Assembly: GCA_044237765.1 (NCBI GenBank)
Contig: JBIIEQ010000002.1
Location: 13,546-77,545, forward strand
DNA length: 64,000 nucleotides
Source: UBA6136 sp044237765
GTDB lineage: Bacteria > Pseudomonadota > Gammaproteobacteria > Methylococcales > Methylococcaceae
Direction: 5' to 3'
A model generated the notes under the pieces. The model had not been told where the DNA came from. It did not search any database and saw only the letters and a program-made list of their open reading frames with translations. Positions 56,939 to 63,999 of the stretch are shown here, piece after piece (position 1 is the stretch's first letter; every line of letters starts with the position of its first letter). The translations under genes and the position numbers were made by a program.

Positions 56939-57178
56939 TCAACAGCAACGTTTGATACCACTCCAGCGCCGCTGGATTTCGGCGGCGTGGAACGATTTGC
57001 GGTCAAGGAGCGGGGTGGCGTCTTTCGTGTCGCCCTGATGATGCCGCTGCCAGTGCACCAGGTAGCGCTCATAGGCGTCGTCGCCCGAGATAACCCGGAT
57101 CAAGCGCCAACATTTCCTGATCATCGCGATCAGCGGATGATCACTCGAGAACCTGACCGCATTGGCTGCGGCTTTCAT
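56939..57178 (-). CDS. YbdD/YjiX-family (DUF466) protein
   Basis: A 79-residue protein from the ATG at 57178. The conserved core reads RLIRVISGDDAYERYLVHWQ and the end is RRWSGIKRCC, both typical of DUF466 proteins. In E. coli the family (YbdD) is encoded with the CstA/BtsT pyruvate or peptide transporters. No such transporter is nearby; here it follows rpmB-rpmG by 40 bp. The longer open frame upstream is read from rpmG sequence in another frame and is not real. Confidence 0.78.
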   Translation of the reverse strand: MKAAANAVRFSSDHPLIAMIRKCWRLIRVISGDDAYERYLVHWQRHHQGDTKDATPLLDRKSFHAAEIQRRWSGIKRCC

Positions 57179-57218
57179 GAGGGTTCCCGGTTGGGACAGA
57201 CGTAAGCAGTTGCCCGTC

Positions 57219-57374
57219 TTACTTGATCTTGCCTTCCTTGTAGGTGACATGCTGGCGAACGACGGGATCAAACTTCTTGATCTCCATCTTTTCCGGCATG
57301 TTCTTCTTGTTTTTGGTCGTGGTGTAGAAATGACCAGTGCCGGCACTGGATACCAATTTGATCTTGTCGCGCAT
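57219..57374 (-). CDS. rpmG: 50S ribosomal protein L33
   Basis: Small ribosomal protein of 51 residues, MRDKIKLVSSAGTGHFYTTT at the start and VRQHVTYKEGKIK at the end. It lacks the CxxC zinc motifs, so it is the cysteine-free form. GGAG-like sequence (AAGGAGTAGATC) lies just before the ATG. It follows rpmB by 15 bp, the usual L28-L33 pair. Confidence 0.97.
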   Translation of the reverse strand: MRDKIKLVSSAGTGHFYTTTKNKKNMPEKMEIKKFDPVVRQHVTYKEGKIK

Positions 57375-57389
57375 GATCTACTCCTTAAA

Positions 57390-57626
57390 TCAGACTTTAT
57401 CGCCGCGCTTGCGGATATCCGCGAGAACGGCGTCGATGCCCTTCTTGTCGATGGTGCGAAGTCCATGGCTGGATACGCGCAGGCGCACCCAACGGTTTTC
57501 GCTTTCTACCCAGAACCGATGCTCATGCAGATTCGGGTTGAAGATTCGCTTGGTCTTATTGTTAGCGTGAGAGACGTTATGGCCTACAATACGGCCCTTG
57601 CCCGTCACTTGGCATATTCTGGACAT
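57390..57626 (-). CDS. rpmB: 50S ribosomal protein L28
   Basis: A 78-residue ribosomal protein starting MSRICQVTGKGRIVGHNVSH, with RFWVESENRWVRLRVS in the middle and DIRKRGDKV at the end. I use the ATG at 57626; 18 further upstream codons are open but outside the family. First gene of the rpmB-rpmG unit, divergent from gshB with 110 bp between. Confidence 0.97.
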   Translation of the reverse strand: MSRICQVTGKGRIVGHNVSHANNKTKRIFNPNLHEHRFWVESENRWVRLRVSSHGLRTIDKKGIDAVLADIRKRGDKV

Positions 57627-57736
57627 GATGAACCTCGGTTCGCCTGGCTGGGTACGGAAAAGCCGCACTTTATATGTCATTCCTCAGGTCCAAGTCAAGC
57701 GACGCCCCCTTTTTTCAACTCCGTCTGACCACACGC

Positions 57737-58705
57737 ATGACACTCAAGCTCGGGATCGTCATGGATCCCATCGACAAGATCAAAATCCACAAGGACACCA
57801 GCTTTGCCATGCTGCTTGAAGCCAGCGCCAGGGGTTATGCGCTGCATTACATGGAGCTGAACGATCTCTATCTCCGTGATGGGCGCACCCATGCCCGGAT
57901 GCGTCGGTTGAGTGTCCAGCGCGATGAAACAGCCTGGTACCACTTCGACGGAGAGATGGACGCACCGCTGGATGAGCTCGATGTGGTCCTCATGCGCAAG
58001 GATCCGCCGTTCGATCAGGAATACATCTACGCGACCTATCTGCTCGAATGTGCCGAGAACCGCGGCGTACAGGTGATCAACAAGCCTCGCTCGCTGCGGG
58101 ATGCCAACGAAAAGCTTTTTACTGCCTGGTTCCCGGAATGTTGCGCGCCCACACTGGTTGCCCGCGAGGCCAGCCTGTTGCGCGAATTTCTCCATGAACA
58201 GGGCGAGATGGTGCTCAAGCCGCTCGATGGCATGGGCGGTGCCTCAATCTTCCGCGTGGCGGAGCGCGATCCGAACCTGAGCGTCATCCTCGAGACCATG
58301 ACCCAACACAATAGCCGATTCGTCATGGCTCAGCGGTATCTGCCGGAGATCGTGGACGGCGACAAGCGGATACTGGTGGTGAACGGCGAGGTGGTGCCCT
58401 ATGCACTCGCCCGAATTCCCGCCCAGGGCGAAAGTCGCGGCAACCTTGCCGCGGGTGGTCGGGCCGAGGGTCGTCCGTTGACCGAGCGGGACCGATGGAT
58501 TGCCGCACAGGTGGGCCCCGAGCTGCGCCGACGCGGTCTCAGTTTTGTCGGGCTGGATGTCATCGGCGACTACCTGACCGAAATCAATGTCACCAGCCCG
58601 ACCTGCGTCCAGGAGTTGGATCGACAGTTTGGACTCAATATCAGCGCACAGCTGATGGATCACATCGAATCTCTCGTTCAGCGCTCGCCTGGCCCGTCGG
58701 CATGA
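57737..58705 (+). CDS. gshB: Glutathione synthetase
   Basis: ATP-grasp ligase joining gamma-glutamylcysteine and glycine, 322 residues. The ATG at 57737 gives MTLKLGIVMDPIDKIKIHKD, matching the family start. ATP-grasp features: VLKPLDGMGGASIFR near 164, YLPEIVDGDKRILVVNGE near 203, and the C-terminal EINVTSPTCVQELD near 288. Glutathione-dependent formaldehyde handling may add to its value in a methylotroph, as an inference. Confidence 0.96.
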   Translation: MTLKLGIVMDPIDKIKIHKDTSFAMLLEASARGYALHYMELNDLYLRDGRTHARMRRLSVQRDETAWYHFDGEMDAPLDELDVVLMRKDPPFDQEYIYATYLLECAENRGVQVINKPRSLRDANEKLFTAWFPECCAPTLVAREASLLREFLHEQGEMVLKPLDGMGGASIFRVAERDPNLSVILETMTQHNSRFVMAQRYLPEIVDGDKRILVVNGEVVPYALARIPAQGESRGNLAAGGRAEGRPLTERDRWIAAQVGPELRRRGLSFVGLDVIGDYLTEINVTSPTCVQELDRQFGLNISAQLMDHIESLVQRSPGPSA

Positions 58706-58791
58706 GGGCGGCGCAACAGAAACTTGCCCTCCGCGCCCATCGCTGCAGCCCCATGTCTGTATAATTCCCGGCTTTTTCACCGGGATCAGCG

Positions 58792-59890
58792 ATGCGCGAA
58801 ATCAACCCGCTTAATAACCAGATCAAAGATCTCAAGGGCCGTGCAGAGTCCCTTAGGGGGTATCTTTGACTTCGAGGAAAAACAGGAGCGTCTGACCGAA
58901 GTTCTACGCGAACTGGAAGACCCGAAGGTCTGGGATGACCCCGAACGCGCTCAGGCACTCGGCAAGGAGCGTACCCAGCTTGAAACCGTCGTTCATAACC
59001 TGAGCAATATCCGTCAGGGGCTCGAGGACGCGGAAGAGCTGCTGGAACTCGCGGTCGAAGAAGACGATGAAGACAGCGTGGAATCGGTTGCGACCGATCT
59101 CGAGCAGTTCGAAACCATCATCGCCGGGCTCGAGTTTCGTCGCATGTTCGCGGGTGAAATGGACCCCAACAACGCCTTTCTTGATATCCAAGCCGGTTCC
59201 GGCGGTACCGAAGCCCAGGACTGGGCGGCGATGCTGGAACGCATGTACCTCCGCTGGGGCGAACGCCGCGGCTTCAAGACCGAACTGGTAGAAGAATCGG
59301 CCGGCGACGTGGCCGGCATCAAAAGCGCAACGATTCGCTTTGAAGGGGAATATGCCTACGGCTGGTTGCGGACCGAAACCGGCGTCCATCGGCTCGTCAG
59401 AAAATCGCCATTCGACTCCGGCAATCGCCGCCACACCTCCTTTTCGTCGGTGTTCGTCTCCCCCGAGGTGGACGACAACATCGACATCGACATCAACCCG
59501 GCCGACCTCAAGACCGATGTATACCGGGCCAGTGGCGCGGGCGGTCAGCACGTCAACCGCACCGAATCCGCCGTCCGCATTACCCACATGCCTTCCGGCG
59601 TCGTCGTCCAGTGTCAGAGCCAGCGATCGCAGCATGCCAACCGCGACACCTGCATGAAGCAGCTGCGGGCCAAGCTGTATGAAATCGAAATTCAGAAACG
59701 CAACACCGAGAAACAGAAACTGGAAGACTCCAAGTCCGACATCGGCTGGGGCAGCCAGATTCGTTCCTACGTACTCGATCAGTCGCGCATCAAGGATTTG
59801 CGTACCAATGTCGAAACCAGCAACCCCCAGCCCGTTCTGGATGGCGATCTGGATATGTTCATCGAAGCCAGTTTAAAGAGCGGTCTATAA
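58792..59890 (+). CDS. prfB: Peptide chain release factor 2 (programmed +1 frameshift)
   Basis: RF2 terminates at UGA and UAA. Translation starts at ATG 58792, reads 25 codons to an in-frame TGA at 58867-58869, and must shift +1 at CTT TGA C to continue at 58868. The joined protein is 365 residues, the same as in E. coli. The stop-recognition SPF (RKSPFDS) and catalytic GGQ (SGAGGQHVN) motifs are present. lysS follows 2 bp later, the standard prfB-lysS pair. TATAAT at 58760-58765 may be the -10 of the promoter, without a clear -35. Confidence 0.97.
58852..58870 (+). promoter_or_regulatory. RF2 autoregulatory frameshift site
   Basis: CTTAGGGGGTATCTTTGAC: an internal Shine-Dalgarno-like AGGGGG stands 3 nt before the slippery CTT followed by TGA C. 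When RF2 is scarce the ribosome pauses at UGA and shifts +1, so RF2 controls its own synthesis. The mechanism is established for bacteria with this site. Confidence 0.95.
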
Positions 59891-59892
59891 CC

Positions 59893-61428
59893 ATGAGTGA
59901 TCAGATACCTGAACAGGCCGAAGTCGAGAGTACCCGCCTGAGCGGAGCCGAGGACAACAAGCTCACCGCACAGCGCCGTGAGAAGCTCGCCGCCCTGCGA
60001 GCCCAGGGTGGTAGCGCCTTTCCCAATGACTTCCGTCGTGACACCCTGGCGCAGCAGGTTCACGCCGAACACGGAGAAAAGTCGACCGAAGATCTGGAAG
60101 CCAAGGCGGTTCGGGTAAAGATGGCCGGGCGTCTGATGACCAAACGCATCATGGGCAAAGCCTCCTTTGCTCACATTCAGGACATGTCGGGTCGTATGCA
60201 GGTGTTTCTGCAGCGCGACACCTTGCCAGAAGGAGTTTACGAAGCCTTCAAGACCTGGGATCACGGCGATATCGTCGCCGTGGAAGGGCAGGTGTTCAAA
60301 ACCAAGACGGGTGAACTGTCCGTCCGCGTCAGTCAGGCCAGTCTCCTGACCAAGTCCTTGCGACCGCTGCCGGAAAAATTCCATGGCCTGACGGATGCGG
60401 AGACTATCTACCGCCAGCGTTACCTCGACCTCATCATGAACGACGGCTCGCGGCGGGTGTTCCTGCTGCGCAGCGCCATCGTTCGCTACATTCGCGAGTT
60501 TCTGACCGATCGTGGCTTCCTGGAAGTCGAGACACCCATGATGCAGGTGATCCCCGGCGGCGCCCGTGCCAAGCCCTTCATTACCCATCACAACGCGCTG
60601 GACATGGACCTGTACCTGCGCATTGCCCCGGAGTTGTACCTCAAGCGCCTGGTGGTGGGTGGGTTCGAAAAAGTGTTCGAAATCAACCGCAGCTTCCGCA
60701 ACGAAGGGCTGTCGACCAAGCACAACCCCGAATTCACCATGATCGAGTTCTATCAGGCGTATGCGGACTACCGCGACCTGATGGATCTGACCGAGGCTCT
60801 GCTACGCGGCATGGCCGAGACCCTTCTGGGGGGCACCGACATCGTCTATCAGGGCACCACCTATGATCTCGGTCAGCCCTTCCGTCGCATGACCCTGGTC
60901 GAATCCATCCTGCACTACAACCCGGACATTACGCTGGAGCAACTGGCCGACCGGGAATCGGCCGAAGCCATCGCCCGCCATCTCGGAATCAAGGTTGAAG
61001 CCGGCGACGGGCTGGGCAAGATCCAGACCGAGATTTTCGAAAAGACCGTCGAGGACCGATTGTTCGAGCCGACCTTCATCACCGCCTATCCGGCCGAAGT
61101 GTCGCCCCTGGCGCGGCGCAACGACGAGAATCCCTTTATCACGGATCGCTTCGAATTCTTCGTCGGCGGCCGCGAACTGGCCAACGGCTTCTCGGAATTG
61201 AACGATCCGGAAGACCAGGCCGAGCGATTCCGGCAGCAAGTCGAAGACAAGGATGCCGGTGACGAAGAGGCCATGCACTACGATGCCGACTACATCCGCG
61301 CCCTTGAGTACGGTATGGCACCGACCGCCGGCGAAGGCATCGGCATCGACCGGCTGGTCATGTTCTTCACCGACTCGCCGTCCATCCGCGATGTCATCCT
61401 GTTCCCGCACATGCGGCGCGAGGCTTGA
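59893..61428 (+). CDS. lysS: Lysyl-tRNA synthetase, class II
   Basis: Charges tRNA-Lys. The protein has 511 residues, with an N-terminal OB-fold anticodon-binding domain (about 65-170) and a class II catalytic domain: motif 2 EINRSFRNEGLSTKHNPEFT near 265 and motif 3 GEGIGIDRLVM near 482. Its stop is the last intact core gene boundary before the accessory region begins. Confidence 0.98.
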   Translation: MSDQIPEQAEVESTRLSGAEDNKLTAQRREKLAALRAQGGSAFPNDFRRDTLAQQVHAEHGEKSTEDLEAKAVRVKMAGRLMTKRIMGKASFAHIQDMSGRMQVFLQRDTLPEGVYEAFKTWDHGDIVAVEGQVFKTKTGELSVRVSQASLLTKSLRPLPEKFHGLTDAETIYRQRYLDLIMNDGSRRVFLLRSAIVRYIREFLTDRGFLEVETPMMQVIPGGARAKPFITHHNALDMDLYLRIAPELYLKRLVVGGFEKVFEINRSFRNEGLSTKHNPEFTMIEFYQAYADYRDLMDLTEALLRGMAETLLGGTDIVYQGTTYDLGQPFRRMTLVESILHYNPDITLEQLADRESAEAIARHLGIKVEAGDGLGKIQTEIFEKTVEDRLFEPTFITAYPAEVSPLARRNDENPFITDRFEFFVGGRELANGFSELNDPEDQAERFRQQVEDKDAGDEEAMHYDADYIRALEYGMAPTAGEGIGIDRLVMFFTDSPSIRDVILFPHMRREA

Positions 61429-61455
61429 TTCGGCGAGATTGCCAAGCGCTTCCTT

Positions 61456-61734
61456 GCCTTCGGGTAAGAAAATCCTGCAAAAAGCCGATGCTCAGAAGGC
61501 GTGGACAGATTTACTGTCCCAAGCCGACTTCGATGAGCATCTCAGATTCCACGATTTGCGGCGCTCTATGGGTCATGGCAGGCAATGACGGGGGCGAGCC
61601 TTGCCGTGATAGGAAAAAGCCTCGGACATAAGAGCAGCAAGGCGACTGAGGTTGACGCTCGCATGAATCTTGATCCAGTTCGCGATGCCATGCAGACCGC
61701 TGTTGACGCCATGAGAGACCGGGCAAATAAATAG
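61456..61734 (+). pseudogene. Tyrosine recombinase (integrase) C-terminal remnant
   Basis: Only the last ~90 residues of a phage/island-type integrase remain. A first piece carries the box II HDLRRS with its Arg. Then one G is missing in the G-run at 61570-61572, and after the frame change the text resumes as WQAMTGASLAVIGKSLGHKS, with the conserved His, and ends in NLDPVRDAMQTAVDAM. At the position of the catalytic Tyr (family pattern ATEVYAR) the sequence reads ATEVDAR. The N-terminal two-thirds are absent. It lies just after lysS and about 1.1 kb from a tRNA gene, as expected for the scar of an integrated element. Confidence 0.85.
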
Positions 61735-61749
61735 GTGGTAACCAATCCT

Positions 61750-62010
61750 ATGAAAAGCCAACGATTCGGCAGGGAAGTGAGAATTACCCGTCACGCATTG
61801 GATCGAATGCGGGACCGCGGCATTACGGAATCGCTACTCTACGACCTGATAGAAACCGGAACGTTACGGTACAAGGATGATTTTCGGCTATGGATTTTCA
61901 AGAGCTACACGGACCGAGAGGATAATCTGATTTGTGCGGCGGCGGTTCTGGAGGATGAGATCATCATCAAGACCGTCATGCACCATTTTGAGTTGAAGGA
62001 GAGCGAGTGA
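61750..62010 (+). CDS. DUF4258-family protein, candidate toxin
   Basis: An 86-residue protein with the DUF4258 pattern: VRITRHALDRMRDRGITESL near the start, YKDDFRLWIFKSYTD in the middle and IIKTVMHHFEL at the end. DUF4258 proteins resemble RelE/BrnT-like RNases and are often paired with small antitoxins. I choose the ATG at 61750, with AGGTGG 11 nt upstream; a GTG at 61735 is also open. Its stop shares one base with the next start. The toxin role is inferred from family and pairing. Confidence 0.75.
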   Translation: MKSQRFGREVRITRHALDRMRDRGITESLLYDLIETGTLRYKDDFRLWIFKSYTDREDNLICAAAVLEDEIIIKTVMHHFELKESE

Positions 62011-62210
62011 TGAGAGCTACCTACTATGCCGAGGATGACATTCTGTATTTACGTCTCAACGACAAGCCCATCGTCCGTGAGGAGTCGCATGGATGGAATC
62101 TGAACATGGCGTTTGCCGCTGATGGCGATGTAGTTGAAATGACCATACTCGACGCAAGGGCCTCGGGTCTTTACCCGATTCACAGTGAAGGCGACAAAAA
62201 AGCGGCCTGA
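62010..62210 (+). CDS. DUF2283-family protein, candidate antitoxin
   Basis: A 66-residue DUF2283 protein: MRATYYAEDDILYLRLNDKP at the start, the usual charged turn, then VVEMTILDARASG. Members are found beside DUF4258 or similar genes and are thought to be antitoxins. The ATG at 62010 overlaps the preceding TGA (TGATG); a GTG at 62007 is an alternative. Translational coupling is typical of toxin-antitoxin pairs. Confidence 0.75.
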   Translation: MRATYYAEDDILYLRLNDKPIVREESHGWNLNMAFAADGDVVEMTILDARASGLYPIHSEGDKKAA

Positions 62211-62222
62211 TAAATAACCGAA

Positions 62223-62278
62223 TTGCCAGCTTAGGGGGTGCCGGAAACCCGGCTACCCTCACCGGGGACTGCTGGCAA
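62223..62278. other. Nested stem-loop structure after the DUF2283 gene
   Basis: An 8-bp stem TTGCCAGC (62223-62230) with GCTGGCAA (62271-62278) encloses a hairpin GCCGG-AAAC-CCGGC (62240-62253) flanked by partly pairing AGGG/CCCT. A further GGGT...ACCC hairpin follows near 62311-62326. There is no T-run, so it is not a standard terminator. It may be a structured RNA or an element end. The rest of 62211-62395 shows no gene. Confidence 0.4.
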
Positions 62279-62395
62279 CCAACTTGAAGGGCGAACAACC
62301 CCAGCATTTTGGGTGCCGCAGGACCCGCACAAGGTTTTCCCCAGAACCCTTCGCTGGACGCACTGCAGTTGTCGATTTGTTTCTAGCTAACGACA

Positions 62396-62710
62396 TCAAA
62401 TTTGTTGGATGCCTTGCCGAAGAGATGGGACGGCCGGACGCTTACAGTCAGGATTGATATCGGCTGGGAACATCCAGACCCGTCCCGAAGGACATTCCAC
62501 CCGCACGATGGTCGCAGAATTGATCTGGACAGGGACCAGTGATCGCCCCGTGACAGGGCTGGCCTCGCGACCCAGATACGCATAATCGGCGATCCATCGA
62601 CGAAACGCACTCGCATTGAGTTCGTTCTCGGCCGCATACGCGTCGCGGTCAACGCCGCTCTTCATCCAGGCATCGACGTGTCGTCTCTTTTCTTGGCGTG
62701 TCATTTTCAC
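62396..62710 (-). pseudogene. Truncated IS66-type orfA (TnpA) gene
   Basis: A 104-residue frame resembling the small accessory protein of IS66-family elements. It has a helix-turn-helix start (VDAWMKSGVDRDAYAAENEL, SAFRRWIADY) and then VPVQINSATIVRVECPSGRVWMFPADINPD, the usual beta part. From about residue 88 the frame runs through a second copy of the element's end sequence and stops soon after, so the true C-terminus is replaced. tnpB and tnpC are absent. Confidence 0.65.
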
Positions 62711-62794
62711 CCCCGTGTTAAAGAAGGGTGAAAGGGTGACGGAGACCTGAGTCAGGAAACAGATGGGACGGCTGGACGCTTACCGGACGCTTAC
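62423..62794 (-). mobile_element. IS66-like element remnant with tandem left ends
   Basis: Read on the minus strand, GTAAGCGTCC(A/G)GCCGTCCCATCT occurs at 62761-62783 and again in the same direction at 62423-62445 (22 of 23 bases match). An 11-bp piece CGGACGCTTAC (plus strand) is repeated once more at 62784-62794. GTAAGCG is the typical outer end of IS66-family elements. The orfA start lies 51 bp inside the right copy, the expected spacing. Two ends in direct, not inverted, orientation imply successive insertions and deletions. Confidence 0.65.
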
Positions 62795-62827
62795 GGTTTT
62801 CGTCTCAAGGCGGCATTTCCGAACACG

Positions 62828-62847
62828 AAAAAGGCGCCTAAGCGCCT
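62828..62847 (-). terminator. Rho-independent terminator of the tRNA-Thr gene
   Basis: On the minus strand AGGCGC-TTAG-GCGCCT is followed by four more Ts, 24 nt after the tRNA 3' end. The stem lies in a run of three tandem GCGCCTAA units (62835-62857). Confidence 0.75.
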
Positions 62848-62870
62848 AAGCGCCTAAGTCATTGATTAAT

Positions 62871-62946
62871 TGGAGCCGATGATCAGATTTGAACTGACGA
62901 CCCACACATTACGAATGTGTTGCTCTACCAGCTGAGCTACATCGGC
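62871..62946 (-). tRNA. tRNA-Thr (anticodon CGU)
   Basis: A 76-nt tRNA with all four stems: acceptor GCCGATG/CATCGGC, D arm GCTC/GAGC, anticodon stem ACACA/TGTGT with loop TTCGTAA (anticodon CGT at 62911-62913), T arm GTCAG/CTGAT with loop TTCAAAT, and an encoded CCA end. It reads ACG codons. It borders the accessory region and may have been an integration target, though I found no second copy of its 3' end in the window. Confidence 0.97.
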
Positions 62947-62955
62947 AAGGGTTGC

Positions 62956-62985
62956 ATTATAAAGAGGCTGGCAAGGGTTAGGCAA
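62956..62985 (-). promoter_or_regulatory. Promoter of the tRNA-Thr gene
   Basis: A perfect -10 TATAAT (62956-62961) and a -35 TTGCCT (62980-62985) with an 18-bp spacer, placing the start a few bases before the tRNA 5' end. Confidence 0.6.
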
Positions 62986-63334
62986 TCGGCTGGAGCAAAG
63001 CTGGGGAACGCTCAACAGGGATTGATGGCCGGGTGAATGGGGTGGGACCTGAGCGTTGTTGGGGCGTTGGGATTGCTGATTTTGACCGTGCTACACGTCC
63101 GTTGTAGCATACCGAGTTGAGCGAAACGCAGACTTTTTCACCGTCTCAATCTGCTTCAAGCTCCCTGCTCACGCTGCCTAGAGCTGTCCGAGCACTGTTT
63201 GATGCTTGGCATGCTGGTTAGCCATTGAAAAACTGTGCGTAACGGTGCTGGCTGTAATTTTTTTGTAGGTTGCGGCTTATTGCTTTGGTATAGTTACAGA
63301 ACGGTTGTTCATAAATTTTTCAGCGGTAATTCTT
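62986..63334. other. Non-coding region with a 7-bp inverted repeat
   Basis: A stretch of about 350 bp with no credible gene. TGCTACA (63089-63095) and TGTAGCA (63103-63109) form an inverted repeat with a 7-bp spacer, a possible operator or short hairpin. Base composition drops in GC towards the following gene. Confidence 0.45.
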
Positions 63335-63922
63335 ATGAAGCGATTTTTTGCGGGTTTGTTTTTGATGAGTGGTTTGATTGTAGCTGGTGGGGCGGAAGCA
63401 AATCTAGTTGGCGTAGATTTTGGTTCAAATCCTAATCCAACCCCCCAAAATTGGACAGCAAGTGATGGTTCATCTTCACTAACAAATCTTCAGGATGACA
63501 CTGGTATAACTACTTCGGTCGGTTTGAGTTTTACTGGGACGTCAGGAGCCTTTACCGCGATAGCACAACCTTCCAGCGTGCCTTCATATACCTATAGCTT
63601 ATCAAATATCCAATACAATATTTTCAATTTTGCATCTGCTTTGACAATGACGCTTTCTGGTTTAACGCCGGGGCAAAGCTACCCTGTTTATGTTTTTGGA
63701 TTGAGGGGAGGAAGTTCATATAGTCAAAGTATAACCTTGATTGGATCTAATACAGAAACCTTTACGCAAGCGGCAAGTTCCGACACGCTTACAATTAATG
63801 ACCAAGTAGGCTCAAGTTCATCGAGCTTAAGTTCTTATGCAAAGACAATTACTGCTGATTCCAGCGGTAATATTCGGCTCTCTGCCGTTTTGTGTGGAAA
63901 GGTTCATCGGGTGACCGTGTGA
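63335..63922 (+). pseudogene. Secreted PEP-CTERM-like protein gene, apparently interrupted
   Basis: From the ATG at 63335 the protein has a signal peptide (MKRFFAGLFLMSGLIVAGGAEA), then LVGVDFGSNPNPTPQNWTAS and Ser/Thr-rich beta-type sequence, as in secreted proteins carrying sorting tags such as PEP-CTERM. The text follows this style to SSGNIRLSA near residue 182, then changes abruptly to VLCGKVHRVTV and stops, with no C-terminal tag. The gene is AT-rich, unlike its neighbours. The likely cause is an insertion or recombination joint near 63885. The protein may still be made, but truncated. Confidence 0.5.
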
Positions 63923-63999
63923 GTGAAAGGATTGGCCGGGAGGTTTTGCAGCTTCCCTGTGGTCAGAAAGATGATGTTGGTGAGGCTTCTGATGGACTG
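63904..63999 (-). CDS. Possible 3' end of a gene running off the window
   Basis: Minus-strand frame of 31 codons open to the window edge and ending in TGA at 63904-63906; it reads LTNIIFLTTGKLQNLPANPF near the middle. GC-rich third positions contrast with the AT-rich gene to the left. A transposase C-terminus would explain the interruption of the secreted-protein gene, but I do not recognise the family. Only flanking sequence can decide. Confidence 0.25.
   Translation of the reverse strand, partial: QSIRSLTNIIFLTTGKLQNLPANPFTHTVTR

Noticed and set aside
57179..57466. Upstream part of a 175-codon frame over rpmG
   Set aside because: Only the last 79 codons match the YbdD family; the rest is rpmG read in another frame.
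58792..58869. A short 25-codon gene ending in TGA before prfB, or prfB as a pseudogene
   Set aside because: The CTTAGGGGGTATCTTTGAC context is the known RF2 programmed frameshift, so both parts form one gene.
62835..62857. CRISPR-like short repeats
   Set aside because: Only three directly adjacent 8-bp units with no spacers; no cas genes in the window.
62871..62946. An attachment-site duplicate of the tRNA-Thr 3' end near lysS
   Set aside because: I looked for the tRNA 3' sequence around 61430-61500 and saw no copy.
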